From assembly GCA_010093515.1 (NCBI GenBank), contig MU001688.1, forward strand, positions 224,755 to 264,959: DNA of 40,205 nucleotides, read 5' to 3'. This DNA comes from Lineolata rhizophorae (lineage: Eukaryota > Ascomycota > Dothideomycetes > Lineolatales > Lineolataceae). Below, piece after piece: positions 1-11,230 of this stretch. A program made the translations under genes and the position numbers. Position 1 is the first letter of the stretch. Every line of letters begins with the position of its first letter. Under the pieces are notes generated by a model, which did no database searches, was not told where the DNA came from, and was given only the letters and a program-made list of their open reading frames with translations.

Positions 1-60
1 CTTGGCAAAAGTGGTCGGCTCGCTTGGGTGGTCGGTTCGCTTGTGAAGTACGTTAGTGCA
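1..60. repeat. Short imperfect tandem repeat at the left edge
   Basis: Two imperfect units of about 17 bases (GTGGTCGGCTCGCTTGG, then GTGGTCGGTTCGCTTGT) stand in tandem at about 12-45. Reverse-complemented, the last 60 or so bases before 40165 have a similar GCGACTCGGTGG-type tandem followed by a TACGTT-like motif. By eye about 29 of 41 positions match. The two window edges may therefore carry the same decayed repeat in opposite orientation. Nothing coding is visible. Confidence 0.3.
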
Positions 61-275
61 TTTATCAATAGTATAGCCATATTCAAGCCTTTTAGAGGGG
101 GCTTAACTCTATTACTATTAGTGTTTTTGGATCCCTATTACATAATCCAAAATACCACCCTATCGGTGTTTTCAAAAAAGTTCTCCGTACTTTGCCATAC
201 GCCACTAGGATTATGCTAACGTAAAGGGGAAACCCGACCTAAACCCCAATGGGGTCAATCACACCTAACGTGGAC
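60..275 (+). repeat. Decayed arm of the foldback repeat found at 38066-38826
   Basis: This stretch aligns by eye with both arms of the element at 38066-38826. Its order of landmarks is a TATAGCCATATT motif, a GGGGCTTAA motif, a run ending in ATTACATAATCC, then CTAGGATTA, CGACCTAAA.CCCAAT and finally GTGGAC. The left arm at 38066-38290 shows the same landmarks in reverse complement. The right arm at 38685-38826 shows them directly, but lacks about 75 bases in the middle. The copy has many differences, mostly transitions, as expected of RIP. No coding capacity is seen. Confidence 0.55.
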
Positions 276-691
276 CATATTATTTATTATTAAAACTTAT
301 TAAAGGTCTAAAATCTAGGTAGCGTCCCTAAAAGTTCCAATAAAACCCTAACAGATTATTATACCCCGCTAAACGGGGCTTAGGTTTTCGGTCCTCGAAA
401 CCCCACCTACCCCGACCTATCCCATGAAAAGCACCAGGGTTGCCTAGCCCCATGAAGAGCCTTGATACGAGCGGTCTCAATTAAAGTGCAAATGACTCCA
501 AGTCAGACATATCGTGCAATGCAATAGGTTCAATGAAATGCCAAATATACCAGAAAACGCCAAATATCGGGTATCATTACCGCCAGAGGTCCCGAAGTAT
601 TCAAATGCTACCCGTAACACTCTTTTATGTGTGATTTTCCTCTCAAAACGACACTGCTCCCATTCACTTAGGCCGAGCTTGTTGGGCCCGT
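276..691. other. Gene-free AT-rich stretch beside the mannosidase
   Basis: The first 160 bases are AT-rich with many stops in all frames and a small palindrome (CCCCGCTAAACGGGG, 364-378). From about 480 the composition becomes ordinary and should hold the 3' untranslated region of the GH47 gene. I see no gene. Confidence 0.4.
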
Positions 692-2386
692 TCACACATC
701 TCTCCGCAGTGGATGCCCCTCCGTGGTATAGACCCAATCGTCTAGGCTCCCCACTCTGACGTCTGCAAACGTCAACCAAAGGTACTTGAGAGTCTCGGCG
801 CTCCAAAAACTCTCTTGCTCGTCCAATTGCACCACTCTGCCTTCCTCCGCAAACACGTCCGCGATGGCGGCGTAGCCGTGCTCCGTGCGACAATGTTTCT
901 CCATAGCTTCGAATGCTTCCCACGCCCAGTCCCGGTATCGCTGCTCGCCCGTGATGCGCCAGCCGTAAAACACAGCCTCGACGTACTCCGGGCGTAGTAG
1001 AAACCGCGGATCTGCCGCCCAAAACCCATGCGCGGCAAGCTCGGCTTTGGAGCGGTCCGCTCGTGGTTCGTAGATAATTTCGGGGAAGTTTGTGTAGGGA
1101 ATCCAAGAGAATGACTCGGGTCCGATGCCAGTAGTGGTGCTTTGGTAGGTGTGGTGGCAGCCTTCGAGGAGCGCGCGGCCGAGATTGAGCATGGTCTTGT
1201 TCTGAAGGTATGCACCACCTAGGAGGAAGCTGCCGGGCGCCCAGCAGGCGAGATGCGACTGAACGTTTAGTAGGTTGCCCGTGTGATATTTTCCCATGAA
1301 CAAATGCTGAGTCTTGTGAGTCTCCGTCGGCGTCGATCTGCTCGTAAGTTGCTTGTGAAAGGATCGGGCAGCAGCAAGCCAGCGCGACTTGTACCGGTCG
1401 GAATAACGGTCTCCAGGAGCAAGAACGGCGGCCTTGAGAAGATATTCATAGTAGCTGTCATGTCCGGCATCCCAATGATGCTGGTGGCTGACAGCGTCGC
1501 CGGTGACGATATCAATCGGCGTGTCTACAAGGCCGGGATACTCCTCGAGGTAGCGGTTCCAAACCAGGGGCGCCCAGGACTTGGTGGCGTTCTGGTAGTA
1601 TATTTCCCGTCCCGATAGGCGGCTCAGGGCGCGATTCTCGAGGATGCTAGACCCGGCGCGCGCCGCATTGATAACTGGGTGCTCGTATCGCGGCTTGCTA
1701 GGGTCCTTCAGGTACACCTCCGGAGGGTCGGGGACGCCCTGGTTGAGGGCGAAGTCCACGCGAGGCCACGCGAGCCCGGTTGGAGAGTCGTAGGCAGGGC
1801 CCAACTTGTTCGCGAGCGCGACTGCTTGGGCGAGGATCTTGTCCCTGTCCCCAGGCGAGACGACACTCGGAGGCACCACTTGGCTGTCGATTAGATCGAC
1901 GAGAGACAAGAGGCCGCCTAGGTACCGGATGGTGGTCTCGAACGGATCGACCAGGTCCTCGGTAATAGTGAAGTCGACGCGGACAATGTGCTCGATAGCG
2001 AGTTTCAGCTCGTGCCAGAGGCCCATGAGGGCGAGGGTAGACGCCGAGTCAACGATGAAAGCGCCCCAGCCGTTCCTGCTGTCGCCGTAACCACCGCTGA
2101 CGGGAAGGACATCATCGTGGCCCCAGGCCGCAGCGCGGTAATTTCGAAACGTGTGGACCATGGCGTCCTTGACCCTCGTGACCTTGGGTGTGTCCGGACC
2201 GCCCGTGTCGTTCTCCCATTTCTGAAGCTGGATCGCGGGGCCGCGGTCGCGGGGCCGCGGGCTCCTTGCGGGCTGCGAGCTGTGCCGGAGTAGCATCGTC
2301 ACGAAGTAGAAGGCGATGACGAGGGCGGCGGCGAGGAGCTTGTACGGCGTGGTTGGGTTGCTGGTGCGGCGGAAGGACCCCCTCAT
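692..2386 (-). CDS. GH47 class I alpha-1,2-mannosidase (type II membrane protein)
   Basis: Single exon, 564 residues. The family trims alpha-1,2-linked mannose from N-glycans in the ER or Golgi, using Ca2+. Seen: a short cytosolic tail (MRGSFRR), one hydrophobic anchor at about residues 15-33 (YKLLAAALVIAFYFVTMLL), a variable stem, then the catalytic domain. Family landmarks are GWGAFIVDSASTLALMGL, an ESFSWIPYTN block after TGIGPE, QESFWSAETLKYLWL at 524-538, and a C-terminal TTEGHP in which Thr555 matches the Ca-binding threonine. The usual DALDTL segment reads DSASTL, a variation at a conserved block, so activity could differ from canonical enzymes. The frame stays open 107 codons upstream, but that extension looks like translated leader; the ATG at 2386 sits just before the anchor and is preferred. 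It could be a Golgi mannosidase or a divergent secretory paralogue. Confidence 0.93.
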   Translation of the reverse strand: MRGSFRRTSNPTTPYKLLAAALVIAFYFVTMLLRHSSQPARSPRPRDRGPAIQLQKWENDTGGPDTPKVTRVKDAMVHTFRNYRAAAWGHDDVLPVSGGYGDSRNGWGAFIVDSASTLALMGLWHELKLAIEHIVRVDFTITEDLVDPFETTIRYLGGLLSLVDLIDSQVVPPSVVSPGDRDKILAQAVALANKLGPAYDSPTGLAWPRVDFALNQGVPDPPEVYLKDPSKPRYEHPVINAARAGSSILENRALSRLSGREIYYQNATKSWAPLVWNRYLEEYPGLVDTPIDIVTGDAVSHQHHWDAGHDSYYEYLLKAAVLAPGDRYSDRYKSRWLAAARSFHKQLTSRSTPTETHKTQHLFMGKYHTGNLLNVQSHLACWAPGSFLLGGAYLQNKTMLNLGRALLEGCHHTYQSTTTGIGPESFSWIPYTNFPEIIYEPRADRSKAELAAHGFWAADPRFLLRPEYVEAVFYGWRITGEQRYRDWAWEAFEAMEKHCRTEHGYAAIADVFAEEGRVVQLDEQESFWSAETLKYLWLTFADVRVGSLDDWVYTTEGHPLRRDV

Positions 2387-2745
2387 GGTGGCGGCGCTGT
2401 GCGGCTGTCCAAGGGGCAGAGATGGGCGGCGGTGCGGGCTAGGTTGCCACCGAGCATTGCTCCAGATCTGGCAGCGCGGTGCGGGCGACGGAGCGAGAAG
2501 GTGCGGGTGGTTGGCGAGTGCGGATGTCAGGGACGACTCCTCAGCATGCCTGTAGGAGTTCGAGGTAATCCATATGCAGGCACGTGCCAGGTACCTACTA
2601 CTAAAGGAGAGGTGGCACCCTTGGCGCGGCCCCCCGAGGAACGTGACCTCGATCTCCTTCCCATCCAACGCGTTGGTTAGTCGTAATCGCCCTCCGGTCC
2701 CCCTCAAATCCTCCCGTCGCAGCGGGCGCCCTGAATGCGAGAATC
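2387..2745. promoter_or_regulatory. Shared upstream region of two divergent genes
   Basis: These 359 bp separate the start of the mannosidase (leftward) from the start of the 72-residue membrane protein (rightward), so they must hold both promoters and leaders. I see no clear TATA box. The arrangement suggests co-regulation but does not prove it. Confidence 0.45.
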
Positions 2746-3037
2746 ATGACGGTGTCCGGGTGCGTATTTCCGCAAGGGTCTTGCCCTTGTGACCGGCCAT
2801 CCTCTTGCGGTGACTCTGACACTTTTGCACAGCTGGTATCGTGGTCTGGCCCCACAAGCACGCATGCTACTTGGTGTCGGCATCATGGCCTGGGGGCTGG
2901 CCGGTCTCTGGCTGTCTGACAGGGCCGAGCAAGCGTTTGGCTTCACGCCTACGGATGAGGACAAGGCGCGCCTGGCCCAGACCATACCGAAGATCCGAAC
3001 GGTGGACAGAGAACAATCGTCATCAGATCGCAGATAG
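2746..3037 (+). CDS. Small single-pass membrane protein, 72 residues
   Basis: Two exons: 2746-2759 and 2833-3037. The 73-bp intron starts GTGCGT and ends with a CTCTGAC branch-like motif and TTGCACAG. Exon 1 supplies only MTVSG. The frame of exon 2 has no ATG that would keep the conserved-looking WYRGLAPQARMLLGVG segment, so the small first exon decides the start. The protein has one hydrophobic segment at about residues 17-32 (LLGVGIMAWGLAGLWL), then SDRAEQAFGFTPTDEDKARL and a charged tail. I recall similar short proteins with a W-Y-R-x-L start and an SD-AE motif after the membrane span in other fungi, but cannot name a function. A mitochondrial inner-membrane location is a guess from the size and topology. 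Confidence 0.68.
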
Positions 3038-3967
3038 TACATGTGAATACGAGGCTCAATACCCATTTTCCAGCCGGATTGGCTTCGTTCCCAGCAATTG
3101 TCGGAGAAGGCCCGTCGCGTCGCTTCAACCGGACTGCAAATTTGCCCGTCGGGATACTAGGACTGGCTCTGCGGCGGAGGGCTACCAGATGGCACGCAAA
3201 GGTCGGATTTGTACACGATTGCACCATTTCCGGATGACAGTATGTATTGGCTGCTGTACGCAAGTGTTCCGACCCATTTCTTTGAATTGATGATTATAAT
3301 TCCCATCTTAGAAATTTCTGATACCTCTTGTATTAGGACCAATGCAACTCCGATGATCGAAATGGACCTATGAGCGTCTTATTTGCCCTCCGAATGCCGC
3401 GGTTTCGTTCTCAGCGTTGTGTTGGTGCTGATGTTGCCTTCTAGGAATTACCCTGCTGGAGACGTTTGGGTACGTTGTACATTGTCCTTCCCAAGGCATT
3501 CAAATTACCGAGAACTAGCTAGATTATACATAGTAATGCCAGTGTGAATTGAGAACGGAATTGCTGCTTCTTTTATCTCGCTGTACCTGGTTAATTACTG
3601 CCAAGTTCGAACTTGGACTTCAGCTACAAGGAAAACTGTTAACATTGCTCACGATATGAATTGGAGTACCGCGCTTGCTTCGGTGGATTCGAAAATTCCC
3701 CTTCCTATTAAGATCACCCTGAGATTCCTATGATATGTATGATTGCATAGCTGTTGAGCTCGTGTTGCAATGCTGTGGCCTTACCAGCAACCATATATGC
3801 TTGGTTATCTCGCGCCCTTCTATGGCGTCAAGAGTTGCCGAGACTAGAGCGTAGGCTATGATTTCCACCACCCGATGTTGTCAAAAGGCAAGTAGCTAGC
3901 GAACTCTCGTAAGAGCTGTAGCGGCTGCTCTCGCGTCGTCTTGACTATGTCGCTGCGGGTTGTAGAC
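3038..3967. other. Intergenic, between two converging genes
   Basis: This gap of 930 bp lies between the stop of the 72-residue protein and the stop of the SDR gene, so it should contain both 3' untranslated regions. No open frame of credible composition, tRNA or repeat is visible. Confidence 0.4.
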
Positions 3968-5119
3968 TTATACCCCAGCAGCCTGAGCGGCGTGTCCTTT
4001 GATCAATCCCAGCGCCTTCGCTTCTCCCTCCACGATCTCCGGGATCATCTCCTTCAATGGCCTCCCGCTGGGCGTCCACCCGAGTAGTTTTCTCGCGCGA
4101 ACAGCCTTGCTCCTCGAATTAGTTCCCCATAGAATCGCTCCAATACCCATCATCAATGCGTTCGCATCTTCGACCGATAGCGACTTGACCTCCTTATCCT
4201 TGATTAATCCCTCCTTGTGCGCCGATTCCGCGATCGTCTTCGCAATGTCTCCCCACACGAACTCGCCGTTCTCCGCGAAATAGTATCCCTCGGTGCCCCA
4301 CGTGGCGCTCCCACCACAGCTAGCAGCCTGCTCCACCAGAGCAAGATATAGGTTGCTCAGGTCGTGCACGTGAATCTCGCACCAGATGCTCTTTCCCTCG
4401 CCGACCTGGAAGGCATGGCCCATTTTTAGAGTCTGCATCGCCATATTGTACACCTGGTTCGAGCGCGTATTATCCGGACCGCGGCCCGGCCCATAAATGG
4501 TCGGCGGGCAGACAATAGCTGTTTTGACAGCATTAGAACTACCCTCCAGGACGATCTTGTCCACATCCCTGTGCAGCGCCGCATCCGTGAGCGACGTCAC
4601 GACCCCGAGTCCGTCCCAATCGTCGTAGACCTTCTCCGCAGAGGCGCCGTACGTACTACGCTGCATATCGTCAACGGTGAGAATACCCGTTCCAGACGTG
4701 TGGATCATGTAGCCGGGGCTCATGGGCGTGTGCTTTTGAAGCCCTTTCATCAAAGCGGCGGCGGAGCCAGGGTGATCGGCATCCGCAAAATCTGGCCGAC
4801 ACGGTTGAGTCTTCGTGAGGTTCAACGAGAACTGGAGCACTTACGGCACACGATGTCGGCCCTTGCGGCCTCTTCAGCTAGTAGATCAGAATGGTCGAGA
4901 TTGCCGTACACGAATCGGACCTTCGGATACTGGACTGCAACTTTGGCGCCTTTGGCACTGCTTCGCACCAAGCAGGTGATGTCGTACTCTGGGTGGGCAT
5001 TGGCAATCGCGGAAAGGGCGTCACCTCCGATATAACCAGTCGCACCGGTCCTGAGGAGTATCGTCAGATCTCAACGCCAAAGGACCTCTGGATGCACCTT
5101 ACACAAAGAGCCTCGTCAT
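3968..5119 (-). CDS. Extended SDR, NAD(P)-dependent epimerase/dehydratase-like
   Basis: Three exons read on the minus strand: 5119-5103 (17 nt, MTRLFV), 5050-4845, and 4791-3968. Introns of 52 and 53 bp have GTAAG donors and CAG acceptors, and all phases fit, giving 348 residues. The N-terminal Rossmann motif TGATGYIGG (residues 7-15) spans the first join, so exon 1 is required. Later landmarks are YGNLDHSDLL, a CPPTIYGPGRGPDN block resembling the substrate-loop region of nucleoside-diphosphate-sugar epimerases, and EIHVHDLSNLYL. There is no classical YxxxK where extended SDRs place it, so this is best called an atypical extended SDR (NAD-dependent epimerase family, NmrA-like possible). Substrate unknown. 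It is probably cytosolic, since no signal peptide or membrane segment is seen. Confidence 0.88.
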
Positions 5120-6111
5120 CTTGATAGGCGGAGAAAGGGAACTCGTGCTTGTGCAAGCTGTCGCAGGCGTCAGGGCTGAGAGTGATTAGTGCTCGTCCTT
5201 GTCTAGCGCGGGTCTCCGTAGCCGTAAAGGGAGTTCGCGGGCGGGCGGATTGATAATCCTTGATTGAAATGGAAGGAATGGATGACCGAGCGGGTCAATC
5301 GAGCTTGGAGGACGTAGTAGGGTTGGCCGGGATTTATCTATCAGAGAGCGACAGAGGTGGGCAAAATACAGCACGAAATTTTGCTGGCACATAGACTTTG
5401 TGTCATTGAATGCCGTCACTTCCCAATGGTGGGGTAAGGGCACGCATGCGAAATGCGGGTCGACCTGGTATCTCCTGAAAGCAGGTTGGTTTTCCGGGAT
5501 CGTACTATGTATAGATCTCCCTCCCTCTCTCTCGTTTATTTTTGTTTTATTTTTTTTAAAAAAAAATCTATGCGTGCATGGTATTGAAAGGCCTTTTCTA
5601 GAGCTCGCCAGATTGTATAAAGCGTGCACCCAGCAGATGTAATGGTAGTAGCAGTAGTAAACTCTGTGCCTAGGATGTCGAATTTTAGACGATCCTTCCA
5701 GCTATGTCAACCCATATTCCACTCATAAAGATTGGTTGTTATTCCGTAATGAAAATCCACCTAGCGGGCGCGCAAGTGGGAAGTGGGGTGGCGCTCGAGC
5801 AGAAATGGGGTCTGACGCTCGACCTGATCGGCTGCCTCACTCTACTTCGTGCATTAATCCGAGTAGCACCTTCACACCCGATCCAATTGTCCAAGATCTA
5901 GATACTTGATACGCTCAACTGCAGCGCTCATCAAGAACCTGGTCATCAATGTACTTATGGACAGATTCTCGGATATACCCGTCCCTTTACCAATCACGCA
6001 ACCACCCGAAAGAGAAAGCGCCAACAGCTATCAATACCACGGTCCAAGCATGCTAGAGAACCTTAAATATAGCGCAAAGGATCAAGAAAAATATCGGGAA
6101 ACCAACGCCGA
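5120..6111. other. Intergenic: SDR upstream region and SMC2 3' region
   Basis: Both flanking genes are on the minus strand, so this gap of 992 bp holds the promoter of the SDR gene near 5120 and the 3' end of SMC2 near 6111. There is a T-run next to an A-run (about 5538-5569) that could form a weak hairpin or simply be low complexity. No credible gene is seen. Confidence 0.4.
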
Positions 6112-9100
6112 TCATCGCATGTCGGCCGGGGTTAGTGCCTGCACCACGCTGGTGCCGTCCTGGAACCTCGTCCGGAATATGCGATTCGCGTTTTGAAACA
6201 TGCCATCCTTAAGCGAGACGACAATGAATTGCGACCCCTTGAAGCGCGTTTTGATGAGGCGGCCGATATTCTGCGTGTGCGAAAGATCCAAGGCGGCGTC
6301 AACCTCGTCCAGAATGTACATCGGCGCCGGTTTGAATTGCAAGAGGGCCATAATGAGGGAGAGGGCGATGAGTGACCTTGGCGACAAAGTTAGCAACCAA
6401 CCCATCAACAGAGGGTATTTGACTCTTACCTCTGGCCACCGCTCAGCTCTGTCAGACTTTGCTTCCAGACCTTCCCTAGGCACACCTTCACCTCCAGACC
6501 ATCTGCAATTGTCTTACCCTCCGGAGGATCAAGTTTCGCGAAGCTTCCTGGCAGAAGTAGGTTGAAAATCTGGCCAAAGTCTCCATTGACCTTCCCCCAA
6601 GTTTTCTGGAGGGCTTCTTTCTTGTACTCGTCCAGGCTAACTATAGTCTCCTCGATCTTTCTCTTGTCTCTGATTACTGTCTTCATCATGTTTTTCAAAC
6701 CAACTTCCTTCTTCTCCACCGAGTCGATCATATTCATGACCTTGGGGTTGATACGCTTCTTCATGCCTTGGAATCGTTCCCCAAGGTTCTTTAAGCTTGC
6801 TTTGCATTCGGTCATGTTTTGCCCATGGAAGTCGTACGGGGTGCCGGCACGCCCAAAGGAGTCCTTTTCGTCCGCGATCCACTCGTGCTCAGCTTCCATT
6901 GCTTGTAGCGCTTGACTGGTGGCAGCTTCTTCTTTGCCAAACTTCTCGATTTGGTGGCCAAGTTGTTGCAGTTCCAGCGCTTCCTCCGCGATCCTCTTTG
7001 ACTTGGAGCGAGTCGCATCTTCTAGAGCTCGGAGTTCGTCGTCAAAGCCGGTCAACTTAGCTTGCTCATCGGTGAGCCGTGCCTGAGCGATGTCGTGCGC
7101 GCCTTTGACCTTAGCCTGTTCCTTCGTGAGAGTCTCAAGTTCGTCGCGTTGCCTAGTCAGGGTGGCCTCGGAGTCCATCAAGGCTTCTTGCGCGGCCGTC
7201 AGGTCGCTGCCGCATTGTTCTGCCTCAAGCATTGCATCACGCATTTCTTGCTGCAAAGGCTTGATAGCCGCCGAGGTCTTCGACAAAGCCTTCTTCAGCT
7301 TATCAACCGATGACTGGAGCTCCGCAAGTTTTCTGTCTTTGTTTATGGCGAAGTCGGCCATATCACGCTCAACGCGTTTGATATCTTTCGAAGCCTCATC
7401 GTGGCGAGCTTTTGCGTCGGAAATTGACTGCTTGAGCTGAGCAATATTGGCCTTCATTTCTTCGACGGCTTGAATGATCTATTTCGAGTCCATTAGCTAC
7501 GTAGCCCATTGAGGATACAGCTTTTCCGGCTAACATACCGTCGTAGAAGAATTACTGCCGATTTGCTTCTCGGTCAGTTTGATCTCATGGTTTTTCAGGT
7601 CTAATTCTTGCTTTGATTTCTTCGCTGAATCAAGCCTCTTCTTCTCTTTTGAAATCCTTTCCTGAAGGCGACAAAGCGCATTCTGTTGCGTACTCAGCTC
7701 CCTGGTGATCTCGTTCAGCTTCTGCAGAGTAACCAGTACTCCACTTAACTGAGGTGCACTACCTCCTGATAATGTTCCAGACGGATCATAGACGTCGCCT
7801 TCAAGCGTAACACTCTTCAAACGTACAGCAGCATCAAACGTGACCCGCTTCGCTGTCTCAGCATCTTCGCATATCAGAGTAGATCCGAAAACGTATTCCA
7901 TCGCAGCGGAGATCTCCTCGTCGTAGCCAATCAGATTGAGCGCAAGATCAACTTTGCCCGGTGCAATCTTCTGCGCAGCGCCAACCTTTTCTGCCGCCGC
8001 CTTGAAAGCAGCAATTTTATTTAGCGGGATAATGGTGACTCGTTTACGCAGCTTGCCCTTCTCTAGGAGTTGAGTTCCTGTGTCGGCAGTGTCAACAACC
8101 ACGTTATAGAGGCGGCCGCCAGCACAAATTTCTAGCGCTGTGCCTGCACGTATGTGCTCCTTCTCAAGGGCAAAAAGCTGCGCGACTAGGCCTTTAACTT
8201 TGGTCCGGTCGAAATTCAGAGAGGGATCGCTGTAGCTGAAATCGATGTTGGCAACTTTGCGTTTCATGGCGTCGGCTTGACTTTGAAGGTCCCGTATGAT
8301 GTATTGCAGTTGAGACTCTTCTCTGTACATCTCATCTTCTTTGCCGGGCTCAAATCCGAGTTTGGAAAGTTCAGCCTCAAGCTTTTTAGCTTGCGCACGC
8401 AGACAGTCTAGATCCTTCAGCAGACCGGAATTTTGCTCCTTGGCTTTCTTGGCGCGCGGCTCCTCTTCTTTAATGCGTTTTTCCAAATGAGATATCTTGA
8501 GTTTGGCCTGCTCTTGTTCCGTTGCCGCAGCATTCGCTTGATTTCGAGCTTCTTGGAGTTGCCCCTGGTATCCGCTCTCTTGACCTTCCCTCGAAGCGAC
8601 ACCAGTTTGCAGTGTTTGTAACAATTCCTCCTTCTTCTCGACCTCTTGGGTTTGCTTGTCAACATCCGCATGAGCGGTATTGTACTTTTGTTGCAGCACC
8701 CCGTGAACTTCTCTTTTTCCCTTGAGCAGTGATTTAAGTTCCGTGACACTCTCCAAGGCTCTGGAGCGTGCGGCTTCCTCCTCAGTCATAGCGGATCGCT
8801 TCAGATCTAGTACAGTTGTCAAGCGTACAATTTCATGGCTGTGTGTCTTGACTTCCTCCTCTAGCGCCTGAAACTTGCCACCTTTGCGAAGCTCCTTTTC
8901 CCTTGCCGCCTTTACTTTCTTGATATCCTCATCAAGAAGCGCAATCTCTCCTTTCATTCTCGTTGTTGACTCGTCTAGGTCCCGCGCGCGATGCTTCTTC
9001 CTCTCCAGACCGTCTGCTGATTTTGAGAGTTTCTCCGAGTACCTGACATAATCGTGAGCAACAACAAGCCTGGTCAGACGCTCCAAATCGCTCTGAGTTT

Positions 9101-9964
9101 GTTGGAAGTCAAGGAACGCGCGTTTTTCCTGGCGTAGCTTGTCGAGCTTTGGTTCAATCTCTTCTTGCAGGAGGCCCTTGATCTCCTGCAGTTTCATTTC
9201 CTTCTTGGCCATGGTCTTGAAGGCTTTGTCGCGACGGTCTTCGAACATCCTCGTCCCGGCCGCTTCTTCAACCATCGCTAGAATCTCAACCGCCTTCATA
9301 TTCAACACCTTGGTGATGCGCCCCTGCATGATGAGGAAGTTTGGATTGTTGATATTCAGCTGGACGGACTGGAAGAGATTCTGCACCGTCTGCTGTTGCG
9401 CGCGATGGCCATTGATTAAGTACTTGGACGTCCCTCCGAGGACGATCTGACGAGTGACGCTAATCTGGAGGTATTCTTCAAACCCGATGGGCGACTTGGC
9501 CTTGTCGCCGTTGTCGAAAACGATCGTAACGGAGGCCTTTGTGACGCCAGCTTGGCCGCGTTTGTAGATGAGATCCTAAGAGAACGAGAAGATAAGTGTC
9601 GGTTCCAGGTCAAAGCCTCCCAGTGAATTTGAATTGACGTACTTGTAGGTTCTGCGCTCGCACTGTGCTCATGTTCGTAATCCCGAGCACGAAGCACATT
9701 GCGTCCAAAATATTAGACTTGCCGCTGCCATTCAGGCCGGTGATGGAGTTGAAGCTCTCATCCCTACACATCCCGCTGTCAGGACCCACCATTCAAAACT
9801 GCTTGATGCCAATGAGGCGTAACCGAAACATACCATCCTGAAATAACCGTTCGTACGGCGTACGATTTAAACCCCTAGAAGGCGGGCGGTGAGCAGCTAG
9901 ACGCGAAAGAGGACGCACAGATGAGCATAACACTCACATCGATAACTATCTCTACTATTCTCAT
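6112..9964 (-). CDS. SMC2: Condensin ATPase subunit SMC2
   Basis: Six exons on the minus strand: 9964-9938, 9874-9834, 9763-9643, 9575-7539, 7478-6430, 6376-6112. The five introns are 63, 70, 67, 60 and 53 bp with canonical ends and matching phases. The total is 1179 residues, the usual length for fungal SMC2. Seen: N-terminal MRIVEIVID then [21 protein letters not shown], Walker A GLNGSGKS (32-39), long heptad-rich coiled coils, a hinge at roughly 510-670 (with [15 protein letters not shown] and [11 protein letters not shown]), then the signature motif LSGGQR (1087-1092) and Walker B YILDEVD (1112-1118). In the family SMC2 pairs with SMC4 to form the ATPase core of condensin, which compacts mitotic chromosomes in the nucleus. 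The ATPase motifs all look intact. The first two exons are very short (27 and 41 nt) and easily missed by gene finders. Confidence 0.97.
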
Positions 9965-10686
9965 GGCTGCGGTGATGCGTTGTAATAGCTTGCGGTCGGT
10001 AGGCTTGCATGTGGACGGGACGGCGCGCAGTGTTTACGGTAAACACTTTAGCGCGGCCAGGTTAGGGTTGTCTCGTTGTTTAGAGGGGCCGGAGTGGCGC
10101 GAGGTCAGGTGACTACGTGCGTGGGCCGCATCGTCCTCCGTACGGAGTACATAGTCGGCCTCTTGCACCCGGCGACGCCGCCTTTGCCTTGGCCTTCCGG
10201 TGCACACAGGTGACGAAAAGAGTGGGAATCCTAAAGCAAGGCCTCTATCCTAGGAGAAGCTCTAAGAAATTTAAGGGGATATTTGCGTGATCCTAGTGTG
10301 GGTACGGAGTAGGAGGGGCCTCGATTAAGGATTGCACTGTTTTCGTCACCCACGTGCCGTGTTCGCGCCTTCGCATGCTGTGCCGCTCACTGGACGAAGT
10401 TTTGCTAACGATCGATTCCGTGGTTATTTGTGGGCTGGGCGTGCTCAGTGTCGCTGCCATCTTGGGCCCCAGGGCCTGCTCCGCTTTGGTGCCGAGATCA
10501 TATCTTTTACGGGAAGTCAGTGTCATTGCCGAAGTATACCTATTACGGCATTGAGATTTGCACGCTTCAAGCCAAACTAGGCATCTGATCGCCTGCTCAT
10601 TCGAAGGATTCAGTGGCGCATCTTTATTCGGCTCGTCTATCGCCGCCCAAGCAACTGATCCACTCAAGAATCACGACGCCCCTCCT
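9965..10686. other. Intergenic, upstream of SMC2
   Basis: This stretch is the upstream region of SMC2 and beyond. It contains two copies of the 9-mer TACGGAGTA (10141-10149 and 10303-10311). I see no gene; short open frames on both strands have no recognisable content. Confidence 0.35.
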
Positions 10687-10746
10687 ATGACCATTCTTGC
10701 TAGCCCGGTCGAAATCTTGCAACAAATCATGGTCCGGTTGCAGTGA
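10687..10746 (+). pseudogene. Possible F-box-like fragment
   Basis: An ATG here opens a 19-codon stretch reading MTILASPVEILQQIMVRLQ. P-V-E-I-L-x-x-I-x-x-x-L resembles the start of fungal F-box domains (LPxEILxxIxxxL). No continuation of an F-box protein is visible downstream, where the DNA becomes AT-rich and stop-filled, so if this is real it is the head of a decayed gene. Chance resemblance over such a short length is possible. Confidence 0.2.
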
Positions 10747-11230
10747 AGAGCAGTTGCCTCGTCATCCCCTAATGCCTAGTGTAGTCGCCTTGGGATTTTT
10801 CGGGTGGTTCTTATATGCCGCCTTATCTGCGCCTAAGAGACGGCATGTTTTGCTACTTACATGGCTTCCTTTCCCTATAAACTATACTAGGTTGGCTTAG
10901 GCATCTCTATTTCTAGAGGATTTTGCCTCCGAAAATAGAGGCCTCTAAGCCAGCGATTTTAGGAGCCCGGAAAATCTTAGATCCGTAGTTATTCCATGTT
11001 TATTACTTAATCCTATAGTAAGCAGCCTAGCCGATATTAGCTATAAAAGGCTTCCTATATCTATTGTGCTCTGCCTTCTAGTAGGTCGAACTAATAGTTA
11101 AGTAAAGATCTTAGGTATAGTTAACTATTAGTCTCTAGCTAAGCAATCTATAATCTATAGAGGATTATAAGGTAATTAGTAGTAGGGCGCTTTATATTTA
11201 TATTATTATTATCTTATACACCCTTACAAG
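10747..11230. repeat. Decayed AT/TA-rich repeat block with a hairpin
   Basis: The stretch is dense in CTAG, TATA and TAG words and has stops in every frame, unlike the flanking genic DNA. It fits an old RIP-mutated repeat. An imperfect hairpin lies at about 10892-10952 (TTGGCTTAGGC..CTCTATT pairing with AATAGAGGCCTCTAAGCCA). The MITE at 11231 lies at its right side. Confidence 0.4.

Noticed and set aside
2387-2707. 107-codon N-terminal extension of the GH47 frame
   Set aside because: The extension lacks protein-like motifs and would place the membrane anchor far inside the protein. The ATG at 2386 gives a normal type II enzyme.
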